DNA of 64,000 bases from Triglochin maritima (Eukaryota > Streptophyta > Magnoliopsida > Alismatales > Juncaginaceae), in NCBI GenBank assembly GCA_963682175.1, contig OY821787.1, positions 28,064,501 to 28,128,500 of the forward strand. Reading direction: 5' to 3'. Positions 10,980 to 21,752 of the stretch are shown piece after piece. The notes under the pieces were generated by a model. The model was not told where the DNA came from. It was given only the letters and a program-made list of their open reading frames with translations, and did no database searches. The translations under genes were made by a program, and so were the position numbers. Each line of letters begins with the position of its first letter. Position 1 is the stretch's first letter.

Positions 10980-12530
10980 TGTTGGGTTTTTGGCTTCATT
11001 ACTTTTAATTTTGATGATTAACAAACTAATATTATGCACAACTCCAATTAACACATCACACACATCATATTGTCAAATTGCATATATATTTTATATTCCT
11101 AACATTGTCGGTGCTCAAACCAAAAGACTAATCAACTTCAAGATCGAGGATCAATACTTATAATCAAAGCTCAAGCACTTCACATGTAATTTTCTATTTA
11201 ATTGTGTCATAGGATCAAATGTACACTTGATGCACAAAAGAATAAATTTGTCTCTTTCGGTCGACCGTATTCTCTTCGGTCTACCAAACTTGTCTCAAAC
11301 GGACGACAGACTCTTCCTCGGTTCACCGTTTCCTTAGAATCAGTAGCTTCGTAACCTTCCCTGGAATCCTTGGTTCGGGCAACCGAATGCATACCGATCC
11401 ACCAATCCCTTACACTCAGTAGCATTCAGACCTTCTCTAGATATCTCGATTCGGTCCACCGAATTGAGAACGGTCATCCGAACTTGATCCTTATTATCCC
11501 AACGTTTAGGACCCTTTGCGTCCCAACTTGGAAACATTTTTTAGGACCCATTGCATCCCGACTTAGAAAATTCTTGAGAACCCTTTGCATCCAACGTGGG
11601 GAAAAAATCAACGGAATTATCTTGTCCTATGCCAACATATTTTGAAATGTCCCAAAACGGTCGACCGAATCTTCTTCAGTCTACCGAATCCTTGTTGATA
11701 ATCAGACTGTAATGACTCTTTTCCAAGTAGCTATTTGATCGTTTCTTACTATCAATCTTGACACGGTGAACCGAATTACTTACGGTGAATGGATATTTAA
11801 TTCTGGTCAAAATTGGAAAAAGTTACTGGAAGTTGGTTAACGGTTATCCGAATAATATTCGGTCAACCAAGTTCTTCATTCTAACCAATACACCCACATC
11901 TTTTTGGACGACCGTTTATTTCCCGATCGACCGAACCAGTTCTGAATTCTATCCGAACTTAAGTCATTACATTCTTCTTATTGGTCAAAACTTCACCAAC
12001 TCACCATAACAACTCTATTGACTTTGAAGACTATAAAAGCATCATTTAAAAGAAACAATCCATACTTTACTTGCCAAAAAAAATTACACTCTTGTGCTCT
12101 CAAACTCCAAGTCTTCAAAGCTCCACTAACTCTCAAACTTAAATCAAATTGACTGCAAGTTTAATTCCAATTCTTGAGTGCTTTCAAGTTAGAGTTCAAC
12201 AACTTTACTCAACTTCCATTGAGTTGTAAAGCTTCGACGAAGCTCCCTCCGGGTTGTGAGAGGAGATCCGAGCAAGACGAGGGTGTTCGCAAGGCTCCAA
12301 TTGTAAGACAATTTATCTTTGACCCGGATTGAAGAGATTAGTGAATTCTTAAGTAGGGATCGGAGGAACTATCAGAACTTGAAGAGAGGACTAGATCACG
12401 GTGGTGTGATCGAACCTCCATAAATCTCTGGAGTCGTTTATTTGGTTTGCAATCTTTTGTTTATTGTTTTAATTGTGCATTATTTAACTAAATTGACATA
12501 TAATCTATTCACCCCCACCCTCAAGATTAG
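10980..12530 (+). mobile_element. SIRE/Maximus-type Copia LTR (solo)
   Basis: Begins TGTTGGGTTTTTGGCTTC with ATTTTGATGATTAAC just inside, and ends near CTATTCACCCCCACCCTC. Both are hallmarks of SIRE/Maximus LTRs. CACTA transposase coding sequence resumes on the right, so the LTR is solo. A TATA box lies at 12032-12040. The 5' half contains many degenerate CGGTCGACCG-like motifs (11258, 11658 and 11924 are the clearest). The right edge is uncertain by about 20 bp and no convincing target duplication is visible. Confidence 0.65.
12032..12040 (+). promoter_or_regulatory. TATA box of SIRE-type LTR
   Basis: TATAAAAGC follows a GACT context about 500 bp before the LTR end, the usual place for the U3/R boundary in this type of LTR. 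The sequence match is direct. Transcription is inferred. Confidence 0.5.
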
Positions 12531-12534
12531 TGAT

Positions 12535-13210
12535 CGATCTACTTACATGATCAACAAAGAGTTAATGTTCACAATAAAATATTCATTGATTGGTTTAGGA
12601 AATTGGTGTACAGGCTTAATGATTCTGAGACTTTGAAGTGGTTTGCGTAGAGGTCTAATCTTGTTGTCACATCTTATAGTAGTTACGATGTCAATGGATA
12701 CTCCTTCTGCACCAAAATGGAAGACGACAAATGCCCAATGCAAAACAACGGGGTCAGTTTAGTTGCTGAATCTTTGAATCTCTAGTTCAAAAGATAAAAA
12801 AACTTATATATGCAGAGATGACGTACTATGGTGAAATTGAATATATATTTATATAGGTGTTGAACCTCACCGAATTCGATGTGGCAGTATTTAAATGCAA
12901 GTGGGTGGACAATAACAACGACCTTCCGGTGGATGAGTTGGGATTTACCTTGGTGAACCTTAACAAACCAGGTTCAAGGAAAAACCATTTATTTTAGCAT
13001 ATCAAAGAAAATCAATTTTTTTATGTAGCAGACCCCTGTGATAATCAAGGGTCGGTTGTTTAAGAAGGAGAATCACATATTATTTCTCAAAAAGATGCCA
13101 ATCATATTGAAAGAAGTTCCCCCATTTTCAACACAAGAAATGTTGATAACTTACTTATTCGGGATGATCATCGTAAAATAAATATGGATCAAATATCCTG
13201 ATAACAAAAA
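12535..13210 (+). pseudogene. CACTA TNP2 transposase, C-terminal block
   Basis: C-terminal domain of the CACTA transposase (DUF4216-like). Around 12590-12780 a frame reads WFRKLVYRLND, then SSYDVNGYSFCTKMEDDK and QNNGVSLVA. Around 12815-13050 another piece reads YYGEIEYIF, then VFKCKWVDNNNDLPVDELGF and FYVADPCDNQGSVV, with an intron-like or frameshifted segment (about 12785-12810) between them. It ends in fragments near 13200. Together with the two upstream blocks it shows that one transposase gene was interrupted by two unrelated LTRs. Confidence 0.8.
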
Positions 13211-13630
13211 ATGAAAAAGATAATCTTATAGGGTAACCTAGTATTTTATTAGTGTATGTTAAGAACTCATGAGTTATTGTGTTTATGAACAGACCCCGGC
13301 TTACAATTTATATTGAGTTAATTCTTGGTGCTTTTTTTTCCAGGTGAATGGCCCACTCTTGAGCATACATTTTCTTTTCACCATACACTTGTTATATAAT
13401 GACCACTTGTTGATACATTTGCTAGTTTTTGTCACATTAATAGTTGTTGTTCATTACATTTGTTTTTTTAAATTTTGTGTTGTTTGGATTTGTTGTTGTA
13501 CATTACCTTTGCTTTAGTTACATTTGTAGTGGCAAAAAGTAAAGTGAATGATGTGCAACTTGGTTTTTGAATTGCAAGAGATTAATTGAGAAATTTATAA
13601 TAAAACATATTCTAATGTGACATGTCCATT
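13211..13630. other. CACTA 3' region, no gene
   Basis: AT-rich sequence downstream of the transposase. No ORF or repeat of note. It probably holds the 3' UTR of the CACTA gene. Confidence 0.3.
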
Positions 13631-14125
13631 TTATTTGTGCCCTTTAAAGGACATACGTGTCTGTTAAATGACAGAAGGGCCTTTAAAGGACAAAACCGGT
13701 CCTTTAATGACTTTAAAGGACTCGTCCTTTAACGGACATACTTGTCTTTTAAGGGAGATAAGTGTCTTTTAAGCGGAAAGGACCATTTCGAGTTTAGCGA
13801 ACAGACAAGTATGTGCTCTGAAGGACATACGTGCTCTGAAAGAATTTGAACCGTCTTTTGAGTTTCAAGGACAGACCCGTGCTTTAAAGGACAAACCAAA
13901 CCTTTAAAAGACACACTTGTCCTTTACAGGACACAAGTGTTCTTTAAGCGGAAGACTTGGACTCATGTCATTTAAAGGTCGTCACTGTGGCTTGTGGTTG
14001 AGGGAACCATTTGAGATACATAACACGTGTGTTCTTTAAAGGATATAGGTGTCCTTTAAAGCACAGGCTTGTGATTTAAAGGCATCTTCCGAGTTTTAAA
14101 GAACAGAACAACTTGTGCTTTAAAT
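13631..14125. repeat. CACTA subterminal-type repeats, right cluster
   Basis: At least ten copies of a TTTAAAGGACA-like motif in both orientations, for example near 13649, 13677, 13709, 13881, 13900, 13969, 14031, 14053, 14072 and 14092. They are often paired with TGTCCTTTA or ACACGTGT-type words. The same motif occurs at 1-110. No TAGTG terminus is visible just beyond it, so the outer end is lost or lies elsewhere. Confidence 0.5.
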
Positions 14126-16482
14126 TTTAAAATTTAGTTCCTTAATTTAAAATTTTGAAACAATTATAATTTCAAAAGTTGTATATAATTACAGTTGAAA
14201 GTATATAGAAGATGAACATAATTACAGTTCATAATATTCTACATCAATTGCTATTAAGAATTGGCTTCTTAATCCAGAGTCCCTAAGCAAATAAATTGTC
14301 ATTTCGCCTCTGACTGAGTGTAGATACTTGTTATCCATTTCAGTTGTGGGATGTACGCCTAACATTAAGCATTTTATCCAGTGAAGAATTTACACTCCAC
14401 AATCGTTGCTATTGGGTGCTTGACATTGGCATTTCCCCCTTTCATAGAACAGGTTCGAGTCAATATATAGAATTCTCATTATTACTGTTAACTCTCTCAC
14501 CCCTCCTATTCACTCAAATCCCTAAACCCAAAACCTCCACCCATACATTTCTCCTTCCTCCTTCTCCAGCAGCTCCGACGATGTCGATCGTGGCGGTGAG
14601 GGCTCCAACGAGGTTGTCCGTGCGTAGGCGTGGAGGGGAGGCTTCCCCTTCTCCGGTTTTCTTCTCCCGTCTCTTCTGGTTGAGGTACGCCATCTACACT
14701 AGTTTAGAGTCTAGGAGGTCGGGAAGGCGAGAGGAGGCTGGTCGGAGTGGCGCACGTGGGCTGGCGCCGCGTGCTGGCCGGTCGGAATCTAGCCAGAGGT
14801 GCGCAGCCATGTGTGGGCTGGAGCCATGCACGACCTTTCGAACCGTGCCACCGCTGGCTGGTGGTGGCCGTCGTCACGGCCGACTGCCTTGGGGCGAGGC
14901 TGCCAGAGGCCGGGGGCGGCGGTGGGCCGACGGTGAGGTTTGGGTTGTGTTGTGTGTATGTTTTGCATGTTAGTCCATGGTTTGTTTAATATGTGGTGGA
15001 ATGATTTTAGTTGAGTAATTTGCATGATAAATCCTAGGAGTTGTTGAAATTGATTAGTTAATATTTAATTGGAATAATTACAGAAGAAATCCTATGGTTG
15101 AGTTGTTTTTGGCTAAATAGTTAACAATTGGATTAATTGCATTGGAAATCCTGAGATTAATTGTTTAATTAACTAATGACCAGAAATAATTGCTGAAAAA
15201 CCCATGGATTTGTTTGTATATGAGTAAATGATTAATATTAGGGAAAATTGCTATTTTTCCCTTTCAGCTTATGAGAATTATGATTTGTCTAGAAAGTTTG
15301 GTGGATTTACACTTATACCCTTGTACATTGATTGTGGATTTAAAGTTGTATTTATCTTCATGCTGCTATATGATTTTGTAGTTCAGTTCATGTTATTGCT
15401 CTAAAACTTGTCGGGGTTGTGGACCCGTGCTATTGGGGGTAAATTACATTTACCCCATTACCTAGTGAGACTATGAGAATGTGAGACGTTCGTGGAACCG
15501 ATGGTTCACCCACGTTGTTACGAGTGGCCGTTGGAGCGTTGCTTACGGACTCGGACGTGTGGTCGAGTAGTGGAGATGATGCGTGAGGCACGTATGACTA
15601 GACCTAGGGTGTTCCCTTGTCGGGGCGGTCCGGGATGGTTTACCAGCGTTGTTGCTAGTGACCTTTAGGGAGCGTTGCTCACGGGCTCGGGCGTTGTGGT
15701 TGGATTCTCGGAGTCGGTTTCCCCTTGTGTTGTTGCGGTTCGGAAGGGTCCACCCACGTTGTGGCGAGTGACCGTTAGGGAGCGTTGCTCACGGGCTCGG
15801 GCGTGTGGTCGGCTTCCGAAGCCGGATGCAGAACTGGTCAGCTCACCAGCGTTGTGACGGGTGGCCGTTTTGGAGCGTTGCTCACGGGCTCGGGCGCGTG
15901 GTTGGAGTAGGGTGTTGCCTTGTGGGCCGGATGCGCGGTCTGGTCGAGGGTGCACGCTCGGCCTGGCTGGGCGCGTGGTCGCCTTGGGACGTGTGACAGT
16001 TCTGCCGTGAGAGCGGGTTGAGTGTTGCCTTGCGGGTTGGATGCGCGGTGGGGGTAGAAGTGCACGCTCGACCTCACTGGGCGCGTAACCGCCCTGAAAC
16101 ACGAGACCAGTGTGAGCCGTCAGGGACGGCTAGACCTTGTATGGTGTTGGGTTGGGGTGGTGTACTGGGTCTTTATTTGAGACTCAGGCGTGCTTGTTCG
16201 TGTGCAGGTGGGGCGCGTTAGGTGGCTGGAGGCGACTTGGGCTTGGGACGCGTGGACTGGATCTGTTGAGCTCAGTGTCATGTATTTTTCCTACTTCTCT
16301 CAGTAGTTGTATAGTAGGATTCAAAGTTCTTGCATTTTCTTTCCGCATTGTACCTTCACTTTGAACTTATTATAAATTGTAATTGAGGCCTGGAGTTGGT
16401 TATTTTAGTTAATGTACTTTTTTCGCCTCCTTTTAGTGTTGTAATTATTGTTGTGTCCCAAGTGCGGATTAAGGACGTTACA
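14126..16482 (+). other. GC-rich segment, possible long LTR of unassigned family
   Basis: The AT-rich part (14126-14440) holds nothing recognisable. A TATA-like CAATATATAG lies near 14460, followed by a pyrimidine-rich leader and a very GC-rich stretch (14560-14940), AT-rich sequence to about 15450, and then GC-rich direct repeats to 16103. Near 16460-16482 it ends ...GGATTAAGGACGTTACA, like the 3' end of long chromovirus LTRs. I cannot find a matching TGTAACG start or a primer-binding site, so the LTR call is weak. The 209-codon frame at 14344-14973 has low-complexity arginine/glycine-rich sequence and no recognisable domain. I do not accept it as a gene. Confidence 0.3.
15509..16103. repeat. 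Degenerate GC-rich direct repeats
   Basis: Four copies of a roughly 60-bp unit start near 15509, 15642, 15751 and 15844, each containing GGAGCGTTGCTCACGGGCTC or a close variant followed by GGGCG. Two copies of another unit (GTTGCCTTG, then GGATGCGCGGT, then TGCACGCTCG) start near 15908 and 16022. Spacing of the first unit shrinks from about 133 to 93 bp. Many CpG sites remain. Confidence 0.75.
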
Positions 16483-17091
16483 ATTACAGCTACTTGTTCA
16501 TGGACACCTATTCTTGTTGTTGGATTATCATTGTATCCAACAACTTGAGGAAGACTGTTAAGTTGTGTTACTTGTTTAGTTTTTTTGTCCACAGTTAGCA
16601 ATGTACAATGCTCGAATTTTATCAACGCTTGTGCAATGACTATGTCCATTGGGTCTCAGTCTTCTAGTTTTTTTACACTATAGATGAAAATAAATCGTGG
16701 TAGTAGGGTTCGATAGCAACGGTGGCCGTATAGGCCTCTTTTCTCCAAGCACTTGACTCGATAACCACTAATCCAACATCTCAATCGGCAGGGATTGACA
16801 TTATAAGCTATAGAAGCACACACATCAAGCAATGCGTCTATTAACTGTCCATTAAAATAAGTACAATTAATTTGTCATTTGAGTAAATGAAACCAAAATT
16901 CGATTCAAAAAATGAAATATACTTACGTCCATTGATAGACCTGGGCCTTTAGCGATTAGATCTTTTAGGCTTACTGAGTCCCCGTCCTTGCACCACACAA
17001 CTTTTGGCATGTTTGTCCACAAAGCTATTAAATTAAGAAGCATATTTGTTTCCTCATTTGTTAAAATTAAGAAGCATATTTGTTTCCTCAT
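16483..17091 (-). pseudogene. Minus-strand gene fragment with spliced structure
   Basis: On the minus strand a frame ending at about 16931 reads LWTNMPKVVWCKDGDSVSLK, then DLIAKGPGLSMD, followed at once by GTAAGT, a strong 5' splice donor. About 80 bp further on (near 16841) a TGGACAG acceptor-like site is followed by LIDALLDVCASIAYNV. A further open stretch near 16480-16650 reads MDIVIAQALIKFEHCTLLTV. Frames are interrupted beyond that. The composition looks like real protein, but I do not recognise the family. It may be a host exon or an unidentified transposon protein. The GC-rich element may have inserted into it. Confidence 0.3.
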
Positions 17092-17098
17092 TTGTTAA
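17031..17098. repeat. Perfect 34-bp tandem duplication
   Basis: Positions 17031-17064 and 17065-17098 are identical 34-bp units beginning AATTAAGAAGCATATTTG. The identity suggests a recent replication-slippage event. It lies in the minus-strand gene fragment and its unit length shifts the frame. Confidence 0.95.
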
Positions 17099-17151
17099 CT
17101 CAACCATGGCTTTCATGTCAATGTTTTTATTTTATTGTGTGCATGGGTTGG

Positions 17152-18717
17152 TGATTGACATCATATCATGCATATATTTGTGTCTTATATCCTTTATTTT
17201 TAGCCTAAGCAATGCTATGTAACGAGTTTATGATTAAGTTTCAGGAATAAATAGGTTTGAGAAGAAGAGATTCAAAAAGGCTCAAAAGCAAGAAAAATGA
17301 CTAAGTTGCAAGACTTATGGACTGAGGTGCAAGAGAGAAAGACACGAATGTAAAACCAAAAGGACTAATGAGGAAATCAAGAGGCTCCACACGATTATGA
17401 GGAGTATTTTGGCAATTAGATCCGGGCCAAAACATCAACAACCAAATCGGGTTCATCAAACATCAAGAAATCAAGCCAGAAATGAACCACCAAAATCCAG
17501 ACTCATTCCAAGCTATCTAGACCACCAATTGGCGGTCCAAATTAGTCCAAATGTTTCATGGTTGAGTCGGGTCATGTATTATGTTGTTTTATGTCCATTT
17601 ATAGTATTTGTTTAGTCCCATACCGGGGGATTGTCCCTGGTTACCTTTTTCATGCCTATAAATAGAACTCGTCCTCCTCATTTGTATTCACCCATTTGCT
17701 TGGTGGCATTCTCTCTGTTTGGAGTAAGCCTTAGAGAAAAAACTCAAGGTGGAGAAGAATGCTACTAGTAATGTGAGTCATTTAATAAAATAATTTTTCA
17801 TTATTTTGTTCTCATGTTGTCTTTTTTATGCATGCTTAGCTTAGTCTTGTTTCTTTGATCTTAGGCTAAATTAGTTAGAATGTCTCCTTTCTTCTTTAGT
17901 TTAATTGCTAGAATAATGTGTAGTGAGTATATTCATCCCCTTTGGGGGTGGAGATGATGTTCATATATATTGTGAAGTTTGGATATTTGATGAATTTTTG
18001 ATTGTGTAGACAGACTTGCATGTTTTGTATGTTCATTGGGGGTATTTTAATCATCTACATGTTGGGGAATTTTGATGGGTTTTGCCATAAGATTTAGACA
18101 CTTCCCATGCTTAGTTTCTCAAGTTTATTGACTGAAATTTCCTGTTGAATATGCTACATGTTATTTATGTGTTTGTATTTGTGTTTGTTTGCTTGATTGA
18201 TTGAGGAAACTTTTTTTTGATGGTTTTGCCATAACATTTAGAAACCTCCCATGCTTACCTTTGCTCTTCACATGAGTTCATGGTTTGTTGATGAGTCTTG
18301 CCATATCATTAAACACTTCTCATGCTGAGCCCAATGTTATGCTAATCAAGTAGTAATTGCCAATACGTTGTGTGAATGGATTGATAGGTTTTGCGACATC
18401 TTTAGACACTTCCTATGCATGAAGACACACACACGACACACACACACATACATACATACATACATGCTTACATGCGTCAGTCATCACTTATTTTACTTCA
18501 TATGTGCACACACTCCACCCCTTAGTTGCTTTCTTTCGCATTTCTTACTTACTAGTTTAGTGTAATTTAGCTTTAGCATAATCACATTTTTTCTCCCTTT
18601 ATTCATCACTTGATTTCTGACAAACCAGAGGCTACTCACCTCCCTGCAGATTGACCCGTACTTGTCACCGCTTCATCGCGGTCGTGCACTTGCGGTAATT
18701 AATAAAACATTTAAACA
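17152..18717 (+). mobile_element. Athila-like 5' LTR of element A
   Basis: Starts TGATTGACATC and ends near AACATTTAAACA, just before a tRNA-Asp-type primer-binding site. It is 1566 bp and contains a TATA box at 17657, the paired hairpin block CATCCCCTTTGGGGGTGGAG near 17935, and four imperfect 40-bp units around TTTTGCCATAACATTTAGA (18075, 18216, 18288, 18382). It also has a CA/CATA microsatellite at 18426-18466 and the conserved end GACCCGTACTTG...GTGCACTTGCGG. The same LTR family occurs at 27105, 42765, 48828, 54256 and 59796. Confidence 0.85.
17657..17665 (+). promoter_or_regulatory. TATA box of Athila-like LTR A
   Basis: TATAAATAG followed by AACTC. The same box sits at the same place in sister LTRs (27216, 43305 as TATAAAAAG, 49356, 60174, and 55282-55290 on the minus strand), which supports function as the U3 promoter. 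Confidence 0.65.
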
Positions 18718-18723
18718 AATTTT

Positions 18724-18741
18724 TGGCGGTGTTGCAGGGGA
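18724..18741 (+). promoter_or_regulatory. Primer-binding site, tRNA-Asp, decayed
   Basis: TGGCGGTGTTGCAGGGGA differs at three positions from TGGCGCCGTTGCCGGGGA, the complement of the plant tRNA-Asp(GTC) 3' end. It lies 6 bp after the LTR, where minus-strand DNA synthesis is primed in Athila/Calypso-type elements. Confidence 0.8.
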
Positions 18742-19790
18742 GGTGCCAGCCCATACTCTAGTTGGAAAATTCGAGTGGATTTAATTTGTGTTTTGTAGTT
18801 TTTTTGTTTCAGGAAGCTCTAAAGATCAAGGGAAGGCACCACAAGAAGTTGGGAGTCAAACAGAGCGAAAGAGACCACCAATCAGCGGTGGTGGACCGCC
18901 AACTGGTGGCCTGGTGAGCTATGCTTGAACTCTACTTTCTTCTGGTTGTTTTTTTGTTTCAACGTAGTGGTCTGGGGCTCAATTTCGCATGTTTTGACTT
19001 GTAGTTTGCCCCCAGATCAATAATCAATCCCCTTTTAAGCAACTTGGACCCTAAAATCCAAAGCAAAAGATTAGGCATTCTTGCTTGTTTGGGTCATGCA
19101 TCATGTACTTGACTTAGGCATGTAGTTTGTCTTTGTTTTAGCTTTACTTTCAGTTGTTGAGCGCTGGCGTGAGGTACGCATCTCCTACACTCATTCATGC
19201 ATTTGGTATGACCATGCATTGGTTAGTAGGAATTGCATAGCAACAAGTGTGAGTTGAGCGCTTGTTTGGAGAGTTGATTTCTAGATTAGGACTCCAAAAC
19301 GCTACTAGGGGTTATCCCATATAAGATAAGGTGGGGGATTTCATCACCTTTTCCCTTGCCCCAAAAACAACACTAATCAAGTGCATAATTGTAAAATCAA
19401 GTAGACATTGGCCTTAAGGATCTCGGGCGCATTAGGAGAGTGATTTTGTCGCGACCGTCATGGCCTGATTGCCGTCGCCCACTCTGTCGATAGTAGGAGA
19501 GACGAGATATCCGGATCTTGGCTCACTTTCTGGGCTTTGTGGTCCTCGTCGTAGGGAGGTGAGGTGTGTTGAGATCGTGTGACCTCGCAATTAGTCATCG
19601 TCTAACTGAAAGAACCTATAGCGACCTTAGATGGTTTGAGCCTTGTTTACAAGTGTGCTTCTACCGGTACCTACCCGTTGTAGCATAAGGACTTCTTCCC
19701 TTCTCTCCTGAGTCATTCCCTCTCTTCTATGTCCTCTCGTCTTCTCCTCTACGCACACTCTATTTTAGTTGTTAAAAAAATGGTTCGTGT
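18742..19790 (+). other. Untranslated leader of element A
   Basis: About 1 kb of non-coding leader shared with B2, X and Y. Conserved landmarks are a paired palindrome block at 18872-18919 (CCAATCAGCGGT, then GACCGCCAACTGGTGGCC), directly followed by CTGGTGAGC, the CAATCCCC stretch, GAGCGCTGGCGTGAGGTACG near 19158, and the GATAGTAGGAGAGACG region. No ORF before 19791 looks coding. Confidence 0.7.
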
Positions 19791-21352
19791 GTGTTCACCT
19801 TTGTGCATGTTTGTGTGGGCACGAGACGAGCGTGTCGTTTGACGAGGCATGTTGTCAATCCTGCCTCGCTAGTTGATTTCTCGACGCCTTCATCTTCTCG
19901 TGTCGCACACGGTCCGGGTTCCATGGTTGCTCAGTACCACGAGGAGGAGCAGTTGCTGGACCCACATGTCCCACCTTTTCTTGCTCTCATACCTCTCCGT
20001 GATCGATTCTACCTGAGTCGTACTGCTCTACCCTCGTGCATCATAATGCTAGAGCCGAAAGGGAACCCCTTTGAGGTTAAGCTTCAGTTTATATCCATGC
20101 TCCCTCACTTCACTGGGAAGGGTGACCCCTATATCTTTCTCAGGGAATTTGAGGAGGTCTATGTTATGTTCAAGTTGCAACAACTTAGCACAAACTCCAT
20201 CCATCTTAGGCTTGTCCCCTTTGCACTAAAGGATGATGCCAAGAAGTGGTTGCACGACAACCAGGCGAATGCCTTTAAGACTTGGTATGAGTTCCAAATC
20301 ATCAGACTCAAAAATTGAGGAACGAAATCAATTCGTTTTATCAGCATGAGACTGAATCATTCCATGCATACTTAGAGAGGTTCAAGGAGCTACTATCCTC
20401 ATGACCTCACCATGGCATCGAGTTGTGGCACCTTTGTCAGATTGTCTACGAGGGTCTTCACATCCCGTCCCGAACGCTCCTTGAGTCCATGTGTCAAGGA
20501 GAGTTCTTAGGAAAGGATGAAAGGGAGGCATGGGTTTTCCTAGAAGACCTCACTAAGAAAACCATGCAGTGGGAGAGTGTGATGGAACCACCAGCATCAT
20601 CTAGCATAGGATAAAGGATCGCAAATGCAAACTCGACTAGATCGGGTGCCGCATTTGCTGTCGATACCACTACGGCCACCGAGGCACGCATGGCAGCCTT
20701 AATGCACCGTATGGATTCGATTGAGCTCCAAAACCAACAAGGTGCATCTCATGTGTCTGCATCTGGTCTAGTTCCATGTCATTCATGTGGTAGGATAGGT
20801 CATGTATGAGGCGAGTGTGTGTCCATTCCTCCTGAGATGGAACATGTCAATGCCAACTATGATAGAGCCAGGAATGACCCATACTCATCATCATATAACC
20901 CTGGATGGAGGAACCACCCTAATTTTTCGTGGAACCAAAATAATCCCCGGGTGGCCCTTCAAACTTATCTCGACCACCTAACCAACCACACCAACCTCCC
21001 ATGAATGCACAATCTTATCAGTCATCCCAAGCTCAAATCACCAATCAATTGGGTTTCCCAAATTCCAACGATATAGAAACCTGATTAAATTCGCTTGAGA
21101 CCTTGACTCGTCGACTCGAGAACTCAATAAAAAAAGTTATGTCATCCACAAGTCAAGTTCTCACTTCAAATCAGCAACCATCAAATCTCTAGAGCTTCAG
21201 ATGGGCCAATTGGCTCAGTCTGTACATGAAAGAGAGAGGGACTCTGCCAAGCCAGCATGAGGGTAACCCCCGCATGTACCAGCAACAACACATGCAAAAT
21301 GAGAGTTTGGTACCTCGGGGGCGGCAAGTGAACCATGTGGAGGAACTTGTTA
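19791..21352 (+). pseudogene. gag: Athila-like gag, element A (broken)
   Basis: Nucleocapsid/capsid polyprotein of a Ty3/gypsy element. The frame from 19791 runs through RHVVNPASLVDFSTPSSSRV and the retrotransposon gag core (MLPHFTGKGDPYIFLREFEE, then FALKDDAKKWL). It stops at 20316 after a deletion relative to element Y. The sequence continues in other frames with LLESMCQGEFLGKDEREAW (about 20480), a zinc knuckle CHSCGRIGH near 20780 whose next codons are broken by a stop, and the PGWRNHPNFSWNQNN stretch (about 20905). It ends with VPRGRQVNHVEE (about 21310-21345). It is closest to the gag of element Y, so A is probably an RT-less relative. It is cut at about 21352 by an inverted LTR piece, and no protease follows. 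Confidence 0.85.
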
Positions 21353-21752
21353 AGCTATCATGACATGTATAAACATTAACTCCACCCCCAAAGGGGGATG
21401 GAACTACTCACTACTCATTAATATATCATTCATATGAAGAAAAGGAGACATTCTAACTAATTTATACTAAGATTAAAGAAACAAGATTAAGCTAAGCATG
21501 CAAGAATTAAAAAATACAACATGAGAACAAACTAAGAAAAATTATTTTATTTATCACTCACATTACAAGTAACATCTCTCCACTAGAGTTTCACTCCAAG
21601 GCTTTACTCCAAGTAGAGAGAGTGGCCACCAAGCAAGGATTAATACAAAGGATGAAGAATAGTCTATTTATAGGCATGAAAAAAGGTAAACGGGGACAAT
21701 CCCCCGGTATAAGACTAATAGAATACTATAAATGGACATAATACACACTAAT
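21353..21752 (-). mobile_element. Inverted fragment of Athila-like LTR
   Basis: About 400 bp that is the reverse complement of the middle of the LTR (roughly equivalent to 17545-17965 of LTR A). It contains CTCCACCCCCAAAGGGGGATGG as an inverted hairpin block, an inverted TATA region near 21665 and the CAATCCCCCGGTAT block. It abuts the gag in inverted orientation, so element A was broken by rearrangement or by a truncated second insertion. Confidence 0.8.

Noticed and set aside
14344..14973. 209-codon open frame, the longest in the GC-rich segment
   Set aside because: Low-complexity R/G/S-rich sequence in GC-rich DNA, competing frames on both strands, no domain; open by composition.
15665..16102. 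145-codon minus-strand frame
   Set aside because: Its protein simply reflects the GC-rich direct repeats (repeated ARAREQRS-type units).
18426..18466. CA/CATA run as a regulatory element
   Set aside because: Simple microsatellite present in only some sister LTRs.
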